Positions 1-9,700 of a stretch of DNA of 64,000 nucleotides are shown piece by piece. The stretch covers positions 1 to 64,000 of the forward strand of contig NZ_JAKFFT010000011.1 of NCBI RefSeq assembly GCF_021502655.1, read 5' to 3'. Numbering within the stretch: position 1 is the stretch's first letter; each line of letters starts with the position of its first letter. The notes under the pieces were generated by a model that did no database searches, was not told the DNA's origin, and was given only the letters and a program-made list of their open reading frames with translations. This DNA is from Dyadobacter sp. CY347. GTDB lineage: Bacteria > Bacteroidota > Bacteroidia > Cytophagales > Spirosomataceae. A program made the position numbers and the translations under genes.

Positions 1-98
1 AACGGACCGATGTTAAAAAAGTGGAGACCCTCAAAAAGAAAGGTAAATGGAATATTACAAAATCGACTCGTTTACAAAATGGTGTAAATCTTAATTAA
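1..98 (+). CDS. Possible C-terminal tail of a gene cut by the window start
   Basis: The reading frame beginning at base 3 is open for 31 codons and ends in TAA at 96-98. The residues are lysine-rich with a short hydrophobic/asparagine tail. No family can be recognised from so little sequence. A second frame is also open up to a TAA at 85-87, so the choice of frame is uncertain. It would lie convergent to the isomerase genes that follow. Confidence 0.3.
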   Translation, partial: RTDVKKVETLKKKGKWNITKSTRLQNGVNLN

Positions 99-364
99 AT
101 CTGTAAGGTAAAATCAGCGTAATGCAAATGTATCTGAATTTATAATGGGCATTGACTCGATTAGGATTTAGTATTCCGGTATAAGATGCAGGATTAAACC
201 TTACACTCAATTCTAAACGCCATTGGATTTGCATTATGATTTGCTATCCGACTGATATTGAGTTTAAAACAGATGATTTCAGACGATAAGGAAATGTCCG
301 GACATTTTGATTTATTGAAGCAAAAGCGAGATTGTGTTCGAACAATCTCGCTTTCGATAATGTA
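99..364. other. Intergenic gap, no gene seen
   Basis: This 266-bp stretch separates the possible tail of the first gene from the convergent isomerase gene. Apart from the hairpin at 323-354 I see no convincing reading frame or motif. Confidence 0.5.
323..354 (-). terminator. Hairpin terminator after the isomerase pair
   Basis: A perfect 13-bp inverted repeat (arms 323-335 and 342-354, loop of 6) lies 11 bases past the stop codon of the minus-strand isomerase gene. On the minus strand the stem runs into a short T run. It could also serve a plus-strand transcript entering from the left. Confidence 0.75.
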
Positions 365-1231
365 TTACGCAATGTCGCAGATCTGCACGCATTGTTTTAG
401 CGAAGCCAGCGGTTCGCGTTTCGGAATAAATTCCTGGGCGACGAAACCTTTGAAGCCGGTGTCCACAATGGCTTTCATGATGGCCGGGTAATATAGTTCT
501 TGTCCTTCGTCAATCTCATTTCTGCCAGGAACTCCGCCAGTGTGATAATGTCCTATGTATTTGTGATATTTTTTGATCGTTGCAATGACGTCACCTTCCA
601 TGATGGACATGTGATATATGTCATAAAGCAACTTAAAGTTTTCAGAACCAACCATTTCGCATAATCCGGCTCCCCAGGATGTGTGATCGCACATGTAATC
701 CTTGTGGTTGACCTTGCTGTTCAGCAATTCCATGATCATAGTAACGCCGTGCTTTTCGGCTGATGGCATTAATCTTCTCAACCCGATCGCGCAGTTGCGC
801 ATGCCGTCGATATCCGACATGCCGCGCCGGTTACCTGAAAAGCAAATGACTGTGGAGTATCCGGCTTCCTTTAATTTAGGAAACAAATCTTCATAGCTTT
901 TTACGAGTTCGTCGTGTAATTCAAGATCATTGAAACCTTTTTCAATTCCCATCCCGGCGCCATTAGGCAAGGCGCAAGTCAGGCCATATTTTTTGAGCGT
1001 CGGCCAATCCTCCGGTCCGAGAAGTTCGATGGACGTAATCCCCATTTCCTTACATTCCTTTGCGAAAGTATCCAGCGGGATTTTTCCATAACACCATTTA
1101 CAAACGGAATGCTTAATCTTTCCATTCAATTTTGAACCCAGGACTCTTTCATTCGCAGCAAAAACTTCGGATAGCGAAAGCACGCCGGTGCCTGCGGCTA
1201 AACTTTTTAATACAGATCGTCTTGTGGACAT
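365..1231 (-). CDS. Tat-signal sugar isomerase/epimerase, hydroxypyruvate isomerase family (copy 1)
   Basis: A 288-residue protein of the AP-endonuclease-2-like TIM-barrel superfamily, closest in type to hydroxypyruvate isomerases, which interconvert aldoses/ketoses or similar small sugars with a divalent metal. Residues 3-25 form a twin-arginine-like signal (TRRSVLK then a hydrophobic stretch and AAN-like cleavage region), so the enzyme is probably exported. Likely metal or acid/base residues sit in the motifs MELLNSKVNH, LLYDIYHM, HYHTGGVPGRNEID and AQEFIP, all in the expected order of the barrel. The start ATG is the only one that keeps the Tat signal. It follows its paralogue by 26 bases and is the last gene of the operon. 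The true substrate cannot be read from sequence. Confidence 0.85.
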   Translation of the reverse strand: MSTRRSVLKSLAAGTGVLSLSEVFAANERVLGSKLNGKIKHSVCKWCYGKIPLDTFAKECKEMGITSIELLGPEDWPTLKKYGLTCALPNGAGMGIEKGFNDLELHDELVKSYEDLFPKLKEAGYSTVICFSGNRRGMSDIDGMRNCAIGLRRLMPSAEKHGVTMIMELLNSKVNHKDYMCDHTSWGAGLCEMVGSENFKLLYDIYHMSIMEGDVIATIKKYHKYIGHYHTGGVPGRNEIDEGQELYYPAIMKAIVDTGFKGFVAQEFIPKREPLASLKQCVQICDIA

Positions 1232-1257
1232 ATAAATAAGTATTTTTAAAATGAATA

Positions 1258-2157
1258 TCAGGCGATGTCACAAATGGTTACACCCTGTTTCAAAGAAGCA
1301 ATGTCATCTTTGCGGCTTGGTATAAACTCCTGACCCACAAAGCCTTTGTAACCCGTTTCTACGATTGCCTTCATAATCGTCGGGTAATATAATTCCTGTG
1401 TCTCGTCAATTTCGTTGCGTCCAGGCACGCCGCCCGTGTGGTAATGCGCAATGTATTTATGGTATTTTTTGATTGTCGCAATTACGTCACCTTCCTGAAT
1501 TTGCATGTGGTAAATGTCGTAAAGAAGCTTGAATTTTTCAGAACCTACCATGTCGCAAAGGGCTGCCCCCCACTCCGTCCGGTCGCACTGGTAATCCCTG
1601 TGGTTCACTTTGCTATTAAGCAATTCCATGACCAACGTAACATTATGCTTTTCCGCCGTCGGAATCAATTTTTTGAGCCCGATTGCACAGTTGCGCAGTC
1701 CGTCTGCGTCGGACATGCCGCGGCGGTTTCCGGAAAAACAAATGATTTTATCGTAACCTGCCTCCCGGACTTTTGGGATCACGTCTTCAAAACCTTTGAT
1801 CAATTCTTCGTGGTTGGCGGGATCATTGAACCCTTTTTCGATATTTCTGGTAAGACCTTCGCCCCAGGGCAATGCACAAGTCAGGCCGTGCTTTTTAATG
1901 ATTGGCCATTCGGCAGGCCCCAAAAGCTCAATGGATGTGATGCCGATTTTCTTACAATCCTGCGCGAATGTTTCCAGCGGGATCTTTCCGTAACACCATT
2001 TACAAACCGAGTGATTGATCTTACCATTCAGTTTCGGGCCGAGGGCTTTTTCCGATGCGGCGAATGCTTCCGCCAATGACACCGGCAAAGTCATCAATCC
2101 CGCGCTGGCGGCAATATTTTTTAAAACAGAACGTCTTTCGATACGTTTCATTTGCAT
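1258..2157 (-). CDS. Tat-signal sugar isomerase/epimerase, hydroxypyruvate isomerase family (copy 2)
   Basis: A 299-residue paralogue of the downstream gene, alignable along almost its full length with the same metal-site motifs (MELLNSKVNH, LLYDIYHM, HYHTGGVPGRNEID, GQEFIP). The N-terminus has a twin-arginine-like motif (ERRSVLK) followed by a hydrophobic segment and an Ala-rich cleavage region, so export to the periplasm is likely. Two in-frame ATG codons (2157 and 2151) are both possible starts. No promoter of the local type precedes it; the hairpin at 2188-2216 lies between it and the upstream cytochrome gene, so it may depend on read-through. The pair looks like a recent tandem duplication, perhaps with different substrates. 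Confidence 0.85.
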   Translation of the reverse strand: MQMKRIERRSVLKNIAASAGLMTLPVSLAEAFAASEKALGPKLNGKINHSVCKWCYGKIPLETFAQDCKKIGITSIELLGPAEWPIIKKHGLTCALPWGEGLTRNIEKGFNDPANHEELIKGFEDVIPKVREAGYDKIICFSGNRRGMSDADGLRNCAIGLKKLIPTAEKHNVTLVMELLNSKVNHRDYQCDRTEWGAALCDMVGSEKFKLLYDIYHMQIQEGDVIATIKKYHKYIAHYHTGGVPGRNEIDETQELYYPTIMKAIVETGYKGFVGQEFIPSRKDDIASLKQGVTICDIA

Positions 2158-2187
2158 TCAGAAAATTGTGGAACTGTATAAAAAAAG

Positions 2188-2216
2188 TAGTGGCGCAGGG
2201 ATTCCCTGCACCACTA
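2188..2216 (-). terminator. Hairpin with T run between cytochrome gene and isomerase gene
   Basis: A stem of six pairs, a single C/A mismatch and six more pairs encloses a loop of three; on the minus strand it is followed at once by a run of T (2181-2186 are A on the plus strand). It sits between the stop of the 898-residue protein and the start of isomerase copy 2 and would limit, though perhaps not abolish, read-through into the isomerases. Confidence 0.7.
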
Positions 2217-2259
2217 TATTAAGCTTAATAAAACATAATCTACTCAAAAAACCGATGAT

Positions 2260-4956
2260 CTATTTCCCGCTTTTCGGAGCGGAAGCTTCGCTATAAATCG
2301 GGTTGTTTTTGTTACCGCCTGACATCAGGTAAGCAACCAGATCTCTCAGTTCATTCGGATTCAGACCATTGATAAGGCCTGGAAGCATCACAGAAACGGT
2401 TGACATTTTTGTTGAACCGACTTCTTTTTTGCTGAGTTTCCGGATCGTTTTCGAGTCAAACGGATTTTGAGCGATGTAATAAAAGTTTGCATCTTCATTG
2501 ATCTGACGACCTACGATAGACTCGCCATTTTTCATCGTATATGCAATCGATCCGAATTGGTCAGAAATCGTTTTATTAGGATCAATGATGGATTCCAGCA
2601 TGTCTTTGGCTGAAAAACGTGTTCCCAATTGTGTCAAATCTGGGCCTACGTCATTGCCTTCGCCTTGAATGACGTGACAACGGTTGCAAAGCACAGCAGA
2701 GAAAATCATTTTTCCTTTCTCAAAATCCCTGTTAGCAAGGCTGTCCTGAACAAGCGTAACCGCTTCATCCAATTTCCATCCGCGTCCAGGTCCTTTTGGC
2801 GAATACATTTTTACCAGGTCGTTACCGGTTCCGGTAAGAAGTTCAGCACCAGATAGTTTGTTATAGTAAGCAACCTTATCCTTCGGAACGTTCTTCAAAG
2901 CCAGCTGGCGCGCTTTATCAATAAATCCAATGTAGCTGCGGCCGCCCTGATAACTGAATGCTTTGTGAAACCATTTGAAATATTGCTCGCTTAATGCAGG
3001 GGTCCAGCCCGTTTTCGCGCTGCTTAGCATAATGGCATAGAATGACTGTTGCTGAGGTGGCATCTTTTCCAAAAGACCAGCCAAATCAAGACCATATTGT
3101 GGGTTTCTTAAAATAAGGTCAGCAGAAGCCGTGACCATTTCGTTGTCTTTGTCATCAAATTTTTCATTCTTCGCAATCAGCGCAAGCGTTTTTTCAACCA
3201 CTTTCGGTGCTTCCAGCGTGATGAGAATTTTGCTTAAAAACCGGTTTTGCAAAGCGCTCGGCGACGGATATTTTGGATTCAAGTAAGCGATTATTGCTTG
3301 CTTGGTTTCAGCATCCGGTTGGCCTGTGCGATAAATAGTCAACTCAACAGCACGCAGAAGTGCTTGTTTTTGTAGATCATTCAGCTTCGCATAATCGATT
3401 TTTGTTAAACCTTTCAGAATAGGCCCTCCTACTTTGGTAGAATCTCCTTCCCGCGCTAATGCAATGGACGCATAGATCAATGTCTGCGGATCTTTTTCAG
3501 CATATACTTTGCTTTCCCATTCTGCAACAGGCTGATGCTCAATAGCTAAGCGAGCTGCGAAGCGTAGGAAACGATCCGGGCTTTTCAGATATGGCCAGGC
3601 AGTTTCTACTGCTTTCGGATCTTTAACCGCATGGAATTTTTCAAGATCTGTACGTTGTTTGTGTTCTGTTGTCAGTACGGGCTTTACAGTGTTTGCGCCG
3701 GCAGGAATGTTCTTGTAATCCCCATAATACACGCGGTAAAGATCCGATTCCAGACGGCGGCCGCCTGTCAGGAAATACAATGCACCGTCGGGACCAATCG
3801 CTCCGTCAGTCAGAGGAAGTGGTGCGCCGGAAAGGAATTCTTCGTGATCTGCTGAGTAAGTAGAGCCGTTAGGTTTCAAATGCAACCCGTGAACGATACC
3901 AAAACTCCAGTCAAATGCAAGCAGCGTATTTTTGTATTTCGCAGGAAATCTTGCGTCGCTCAGGTAAATCAAGTTCGTAGGCGATCCCTGGCCAATGTTC
4001 ATAATGGGCGAAAGGAAATCGGCAAATGCAGGAGACGTGTTAGCCGAGCCGGTCCTCCATCCATAATCACCACCGCTGGTTGCATGACAAACACGGGTCG
4101 GGCGATACCAAGGCGTACCGAAATCCCATTCCATGTCCGAGTCATAAATGAAAAGGTCACCCGCTTCGTTGAATGCAATATCGTACGAGTTACGGTAACC
4201 GGCACTTACCAGCTCCCAAGATTTTCCATCGGGATCCGTCTTCGCGATCCAGCCGCCTGGCGCATGTCTGTCCGCTGCGTGTCCGCGAGGGTCTTTGATG
4301 AATGGAAATAAATTATCGTTTTTCCAGTTCGGCATCAGACGGTAGCTGTCCATTTTCGGAAGATCGGTGAAATTACCAGCAACTACATAAAGCGATTTTT
4401 TGTCCGGCGAAAGCACAATGCTGTGCGGCCCGTGCTCGCCTTCGCCCTGCAATGGTTTGATCAATGTGATTTTGTCATACTGATCATTACCGTCTGTATC
4501 CTGCAACCGGTAAAAACCGCTGCCTTTCGGGAATTTGGTACTTTCGCGGTTATTGATCATGACATAAAGACTATTAAACGCATAAAGCAAACCATGCGCA
4601 TAACCCATCGCTACCTTCGCAGTATCGCCTTCCACTTTCAACGCTTCTACGGTTGGTTTCTCCGTAGAGCCGATTGGAGGCAGCACAAGACGGAACAAAC
4701 CGCCATACTGATCAGATGTGATCATCCGTCCTTTGTCATCAAATGTCATTGAAACCCACGAGCCATTTTTTTCCTCGGAAGGACTATATAAATGTTCTGC
4801 CTTGAAGCCTTCGGGCAGCTTGATTTTGTCCACCTTGGAACCAGGCGGACGGTGTTTGGCAGTTCGGTTACTGAGCATAACCCCGCAGAAAACGCCCACT
4901 GCAAGCAGCACGGCGAATGTCATAGGAAGTTTAGACCATTGTTTTTTAGTGTACAT
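2260..4956 (-). CDS. Exported beta-propeller dehydrogenase-like protein with C-terminal cytochrome c domain
   Basis: An 898-residue protein with an N-terminal signal/anchor (about residues 11-30). Residues about 40-420 resemble the 'membrane-bound dehydrogenase' beta-propeller domain common in Planctomycetes and Bacteroidota, a relative of the PQQ-glucose/sorbosone dehydrogenase propellers. A helical repeat-rich middle follows, then a single heme c site CNRCH at about 757-761 with the typical GPDL and a later methionine (near 857) that could be the axial ligand. The expected role is oxidation of a sugar-like compound with electrons passed to heme c. It has its own promoter of the shared type at 5066-5107, about 110 bases upstream of the ATG. 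The electron acceptor and substrate are not known. Confidence 0.85.
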   Translation of the reverse strand: MYTKKQWSKLPMTFAVLLAVGVFCGVMLSNRTAKHRPPGSKVDKIKLPEGFKAEHLYSPSEEKNGSWVSMTFDDKGRMITSDQYGGLFRLVLPPIGSTEKPTVEALKVEGDTAKVAMGYAHGLLYAFNSLYVMINNRESTKFPKGSGFYRLQDTDGNDQYDKITLIKPLQGEGEHGPHSIVLSPDKKSLYVVAGNFTDLPKMDSYRLMPNWKNDNLFPFIKDPRGHAADRHAPGGWIAKTDPDGKSWELVSAGYRNSYDIAFNEAGDLFIYDSDMEWDFGTPWYRPTRVCHATSGGDYGWRTGSANTSPAFADFLSPIMNIGQGSPTNLIYLSDARFPAKYKNTLLAFDWSFGIVHGLHLKPNGSTYSADHEEFLSGAPLPLTDGAIGPDGALYFLTGGRRLESDLYRVYYGDYKNIPAGANTVKPVLTTEHKQRTDLEKFHAVKDPKAVETAWPYLKSPDRFLRFAARLAIEHQPVAEWESKVYAEKDPQTLIYASIALAREGDSTKVGGPILKGLTKIDYAKLNDLQKQALLRAVELTIYRTGQPDAETKQAIIAYLNPKYPSPSALQNRFLSKILITLEAPKVVEKTLALIAKNEKFDDKDNEMVTASADLILRNPQYGLDLAGLLEKMPPQQQSFYAIMLSSAKTGWTPALSEQYFKWFHKAFSYQGGRSYIGFIDKARQLALKNVPKDKVAYYNKLSGAELLTGTGNDLVKMYSPKGPGRGWKLDEAVTLVQDSLANRDFEKGKMIFSAVLCNRCHVIQGEGNDVGPDLTQLGTRFSAKDMLESIIDPNKTISDQFGSIAYTMKNGESIVGRQINEDANFYYIAQNPFDSKTIRKLSKKEVGSTKMSTVSVMLPGLINGLNPNELRDLVAYLMSGGNKNNPIYSEASAPKSGK

Positions 4957-5065
4957 TTTACAGCTAAGAGTTAAGTAAATATGAAAAAAGCATTCGTTCA
5001 GGGTGAAATTGGAATGTAACGATCTTAATTAAAGCAAATTAAAACTTTAAATAATCTGGTAGATA

Positions 5066-5107
5066 CAATATTAAGAGGAAACGGCATTTTGACTATCCTG
5101 TTCTGTC
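5066..5107 (-). promoter_or_regulatory. Shared promoter/operator, copy A
   Basis: On the minus strand GACAGAACAGGATAGT (5092-5107) is followed after exactly 18 bases by TAATATTG (5066-5073), a close variant of the Bacteroidota -7 box TAnnTTTG. It lies about 109 bases ahead of the heme dehydrogenase gene. The same 16-mer and spacing recur at three other operon heads of this locus. Confidence 0.7.
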
Positions 5108-5114
5108 GGGAAAA

Positions 5115-5221
5115 GTCAATGAGTCAGTCTTAAACTAAAATGAGTGAATGACTGAAACATTGAATCCATATTCAACATTCACTCATTCACTCATTCAGTC
5201 ATTGACTCATTCACTCATTCC
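5115..5221. repeat. Inverted array of the octamer ACTCATTC (copy 1)
   Basis: The left arm 5139-5156 (AATGAGTGAATGACTGAA) pairs with 5194-5211 over 18 bases with one mismatch; the right arm continues as tandem ACTCATTC units. It lies directly downstream of the SusD1 stop and can fold into a long hairpin, so it may act as a terminator or mRNA end protector. A second array of the same unit is at 50240-50296. Confidence 0.7.
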
Positions 5222-5230
5222 AAATTCTTT

Positions 5231-6739
5231 CTAAAAATGCGGCGTCAAAGCTGCTTCTACTGCTGGCAAGCCGTAGTAGTCGTCCAGAACGGTGAATGCG
5301 TTTGGTGGAGGAACGGCTCCTTTTGGGAAGTAGTAAGCTTGTGGATTGGCTTTTACTTTTGCCCCGTAAGCGCCTATGATTTCCTTTACGCGACCGGTGC
5401 GGGTCAGGTCAAACCACCGTTTGTTTTCGAATGCAAGCTCAACACGTCTTTCCTTGAAAATCGCTTCGCGCATGGTTGCTTGTGCCGTTGCTGCTGATGC
5501 CGCAAGACCAGCACGCGTGCGAACCTGGTTCAGGTAAGTGGCGGCTTCGGCTGGTTTTCCTAATTCGTTAAGCGTTTCTGCCATGAAGAGCAGCACTTCC
5601 GAGTAACGGTAAACCGGCCAGTTCTGACCTGTGTTGTTGTGCAGTGAATGCGGCTTTGCGTATTTTTTGATATAAGGGTAAACCTTATTTTCCGCTAGAC
5701 TTCCGCTCAATGTTACATAACCGATGGAAATGTCTTTCCGCTTGTCTCCTGTTTCATAAGCCGCAATCAGATCTGGCGTTGGAATGTTGTTACTTTCCTG
5801 AGATGTGGCTTGCGGATTAGAAGTGCCGGTCAGCGGTGCAATCTCCGTAGCCGAAATGGGCGAAGGAATAAAACGGTAGATCTGGTTACCATTATACCCA
5901 GCCGATCCTTCCATATACTGGATCTCGAACACAGATTCTGCATTATTCTTGTTGGCAGTTGTGGTGGAGAACGCGTTGGTATAGTCCGGCATCAGAGAAT
6001 AGCCATCGTTTGTGATCACATCTTTCAACACCGGTTCCGCCAAAGCCCATTTTTTCTGGGTAATGTAAAGGTTAGCGAGCAGTGTTTTCGCGGCACCTGA
6101 AGTAGCACGGCCTGCTTCCTGTTTTGCTTTGTTTAACAGCAGCGTACCCGCTTCTTTCGCATCCTTTTCAATCTGTGCGTAAAGCTCTTCGGTGCTGGCT
6201 AGTGGCGATGCAGCATCTTCACGTCCGATTACGGGAACAAGGTGAAGAGGCACTTTTCCGAAAAGACGAACGAGATCAAAGTAAGCGAATGCTCTCAGGA
6301 ACAGCGCCTGACCTTTAAGATTGTTCTTTGGGATTTCGGCAAAATCCACACCGTCAATCAGCGCGAGAATCTGGTTTGCTCTTGCAATGATCTGATAGTT
6401 CAGACGATACTGAACCAATACATTATCGTTCGCAGTAACTCCCGCTGCTGTCGGAACTGCGAAGTCTGCAACGTTTTCCGTCGCATCTACCGCACCATAG
6501 AGGGTATTTCTTGCATAATATGTATTATCCGAGTGCATTTCTTCCAACACCCAGGCCCGTTCGTTGTACATCTGGCGGAATGGAACATAGGCAGCGTTGA
6601 CAGCCTGCTGAAAATCTGATTCCGTTTTAAAAAATATTCCGTAACTGAGCGCCGTTTCCGGGATAACTGTTAAGAATTCTTCGCGGCATCCTGCTAATGC
6701 AAATGTGAGGAGCCAGGTCGCTATATATCGTTTTTTCAT
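5231..6739 (-). CDS. SusD/RagB-family surface lipoprotein (SusD1)
   Basis: A 502-residue nutrient-binding outer-membrane lipoprotein that caps the partner SusC1 transporter. The N-terminus has a signal peptide ending in the lipobox LAGC (cysteine near residue 18). A helical TPR-like SusD core covers most of the chain, and the C-terminal half carries the family motif around YRYSEVLLFMAETLNE, the RERRVELAFEN-type block (here KERRVELAFENKRWFDL) and a proline-rich end. It starts 37 bases after the SusC1 stop and is the last gene of that unit; the ACTCATTC hairpin follows. Confidence 0.95.
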   Translation of the reverse strand: MKKRYIATWLLTFALAGCREEFLTVIPETALSYGIFFKTESDFQQAVNAAYVPFRQMYNERAWVLEEMHSDNTYYARNTLYGAVDATENVADFAVPTAAGVTANDNVLVQYRLNYQIIARANQILALIDGVDFAEIPKNNLKGQALFLRAFAYFDLVRLFGKVPLHLVPVIGREDAASPLASTEELYAQIEKDAKEAGTLLLNKAKQEAGRATSGAAKTLLANLYITQKKWALAEPVLKDVITNDGYSLMPDYTNAFSTTTANKNNAESVFEIQYMEGSAGYNGNQIYRFIPSPISATEIAPLTGTSNPQATSQESNNIPTPDLIAAYETGDKRKDISIGYVTLSGSLAENKVYPYIKKYAKPHSLHNNTGQNWPVYRYSEVLLFMAETLNELGKPAEAATYLNQVRTRAGLAASAATAQATMREAIFKERRVELAFENKRWFDLTRTGRVKEIIGAYGAKVKANPQAYYFPKGAVPPPNAFTVLDDYYGLPAVEAALTPHF

Positions 6740-6776
6740 CTTCTGATAATTAATAATGAATTAAATGTTGGCTGGC

Positions 6777-9700
6777 TTAGAAGTTCATATTCACACCCAA
6801 TGTCCATGTACGTGGCACAGGATAGTTGGAGAAATCTACACCTTGGCTAAGGTTACCACCATTACCGTTACCATCACCTTGTGCACTGGTTTCAGGGTTA
6901 GGTCCGCCCCAGTATTTCGTGAAAACATACACCTGCTGGATTGAACCGTAAACGCGGGCATTCTTGAAGAACTTATTCACTTTACCAATGTTGTAGCCGA
7001 TTGTAATGTTCTTGATTGTGAAATAAGAAGCATCTGCTACGAAGTGCGAACTGTTCCAGTCACGCTCAATACCCGTGAAATTCCCGCCATTGTTAGTTGC
7101 ACCATACATTCCGTTGCCCTCGCTAATCACCGTAGTAGCAACACCGATTCCATCAACTGTTGTGTTTTTAACGCGGAAACGGTCTTTCACGCCAGCAACC
7201 ATATTGAACACGCCGTCGAGGTTGGCCGTGCTGTAAAGGTGACGCACCCAAAGTTCGTTACCAAAAGAGCCGGATCCTGCAATAGAGAAATCCCAGTTTC
7301 CGTATTTCAGGTCGTTAACCATTCCGTAAGTGAATTTCGGGAATGGATTACCAATAATGGTACGGTCATCGGCATCGCCACCGTATGTAATGGTTCCATC
7401 ACCATTCACATCTTTTAATTTAATAGTTCCAATGGCCGAGCGTCCCGGAATGATCGGTGAGTTAGCCAAATCTTCGGCGCTCGTGTAAAATCCTTCCTTC
7501 ACCATTCCATAGAACTGACCGAATGGCTGACCAACCTGCGTAATGTGGAAGGATCCGTAAACACGGTCAATGCCTGGTGCAAGTTCCACCACCTTATTTC
7601 TGTTAAAAGAAATGTTTGCGTTGGTTGTCCATTTTAATTTTCCGTCAAGATTTCTTGTTGTTACAGAGAATTCATGACCCCATAATTTGATCGCCCCGAT
7701 GTTGTCATTGTAGAACGAGAAACCGGCTTCCTGAGGAACCTGTACTGCATAAAGTAAATTGGTGGTCCGCTTGGTATAGTAGTCATAAATAAACTGGATT
7801 CGGTCATTGAATAAGCCTAAATCAAGTCCGATGTCAAATTGTTTAGTCGTTTCCCAACCTAAGTTTCTGTTCGCCAAGGATGTTACAACAGCACCTGTGG
7901 CTACATTATTTCCGAAAACGGCATTGGTTGTGTTGTTGACAAGCGCATATTGTGTGTAATTACCAATGTTGTTGTTACCAATCACACCAAAACTACCACG
8001 AACCTTCGCGAAAGAAACCTGACTCACGTTTTTAAGGAATTCTTCGTCTGAAATCACCCAACCCGCAGAAGCAGATGGGAATGTTCCCCAAAGGTTGTCA
8101 GATCCAAACCTGGACGAACCATCCGCACGTACAGCCGCAGTGAAAAGATATTTTCCTTTGTAGTTATAAGAAAGACGGGATAAATAAGAGGTCAATGCCC
8201 ACTCGTTTGCACCTGTCTGTGTTCCGCCGCGGTTGATGTTAATTGCTCCCTGGACTGTTGGGAGCCTGTCATCTGTGTAAGTATCCGCTGTTATGCTGGT
8301 AAAATCCTGACGATAGCGTTGTTGGGTAAATCCTGCCAGTAATTCGAAATTATGATCTCCAAAGCTGCGGTTATAAACAGCTGTATTTTCATTAAGCCAG
8401 CCCACATTTTCTAAACTTTGACGCGTAGAAACCGCTGTCGTCGGAATCGCAACGTTGATGTTACTGGTTGCCGTCGAGGGATTGAAGAAGAAAAATCTGT
8501 TATTCTCGTATTCGATGTTCAATGTAGTTCTCAGCTTGAGACCTTTGATCGGGCTAAAAACGAGGTAAGTGTTACCAAGTAATTTAGTGTTCTTGTTCTC
8601 ATTGGTCAGTTCTTCTGCAGCGCGAACCCAGTTAGGATACTGGAAAATGTTACCTGTTCCTTCGGGGAAAGTGTTAACCTTGGTCAGTTCGCCGTTTGCG
8701 TCGCGAATCGGCATTACCGGCCAGGTGTGCAATGCATTGAACAGGATTCCGGTTCCCCGGTCACCATCTGTTCTGGGCGTATTATCGAAGATGTACTGCG
8801 GCGCAATGTTAAAACCGATCTGAATTTTGTCCGAAACATCGTATTCAGAGTTCATCCGAAGTGAATATCGCTTGTAGTCATTATTTACAACCACACCTTT
8901 TTGATTGAATATCCCGGCAACGACTGAGGTTTTTAGCTTATCCTTGTTGGACGTGATCGTAAGGTTGTAACTCTGGATTGGTGCATTTCGCAAAACCGCA
9001 TCATACCAGTCATTATTCTGGTTTGCGTACTGTTCAGGCTTTTGGAACGCCTCCGGAACTGCTTTGTTCTCATCTTCGAAAAGCTCTTTTTTGAATTGGG
9101 CGAACTCTTGGGCGGTCAACATTTCAACACGTCCTTTTTTCGGCACATTCTGGATTCCGTAATAAGCCGTAAACCCTACATTAGTTTCGCCTGGCTTGCC
9201 GCGTTTCGTCGTAATAAGCACAACGCCGTTCGCTGCACGTGAACCGTAAAGTGACGTTGAGGCTGCATCTTTCAATACAGAAATATCTTCGATCTCATCC
9301 GGGTTCAATGCACCAATGTTACCCGTGATCGGGAAACCATCAATGACATATAGCGGATCGCTACCTGCTGACACAGACACCTGGCCACGAACACGAACAG
9401 ACATTCCCTGACCTGGCTTTCCTGTGGTTTGATTAATCTGCACACCTGCAAGGCGTCCTTGTAATTTTTGGGTGACCTGGGAAACGGGCACGTCTTTAAT
9501 GTCTGACGCGCTTACAGTCTGAACTGCTCCTGTAATTTCTCTTTTTAACTGGCTGCCATATCCTACCACAACCACCTCGGTCAATGCTTTGGAGTCTGTT
9601 GCCAGCGTTACATCAATATTTGAACCCGAACCAATGGCAACTTCCTGCGACAAGAAGCCTACCGAAGAAAAGATCAGCGTTCCGCCTGCATCCGGGACAC

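Noticed and set aside
1438..2079. Long open frame (213 codons) antisense to isomerase copy 2
   Set aside because: It mirrors the coding strand of a clear family protein, has no domain and low-complexity content typical of a shadow frame.
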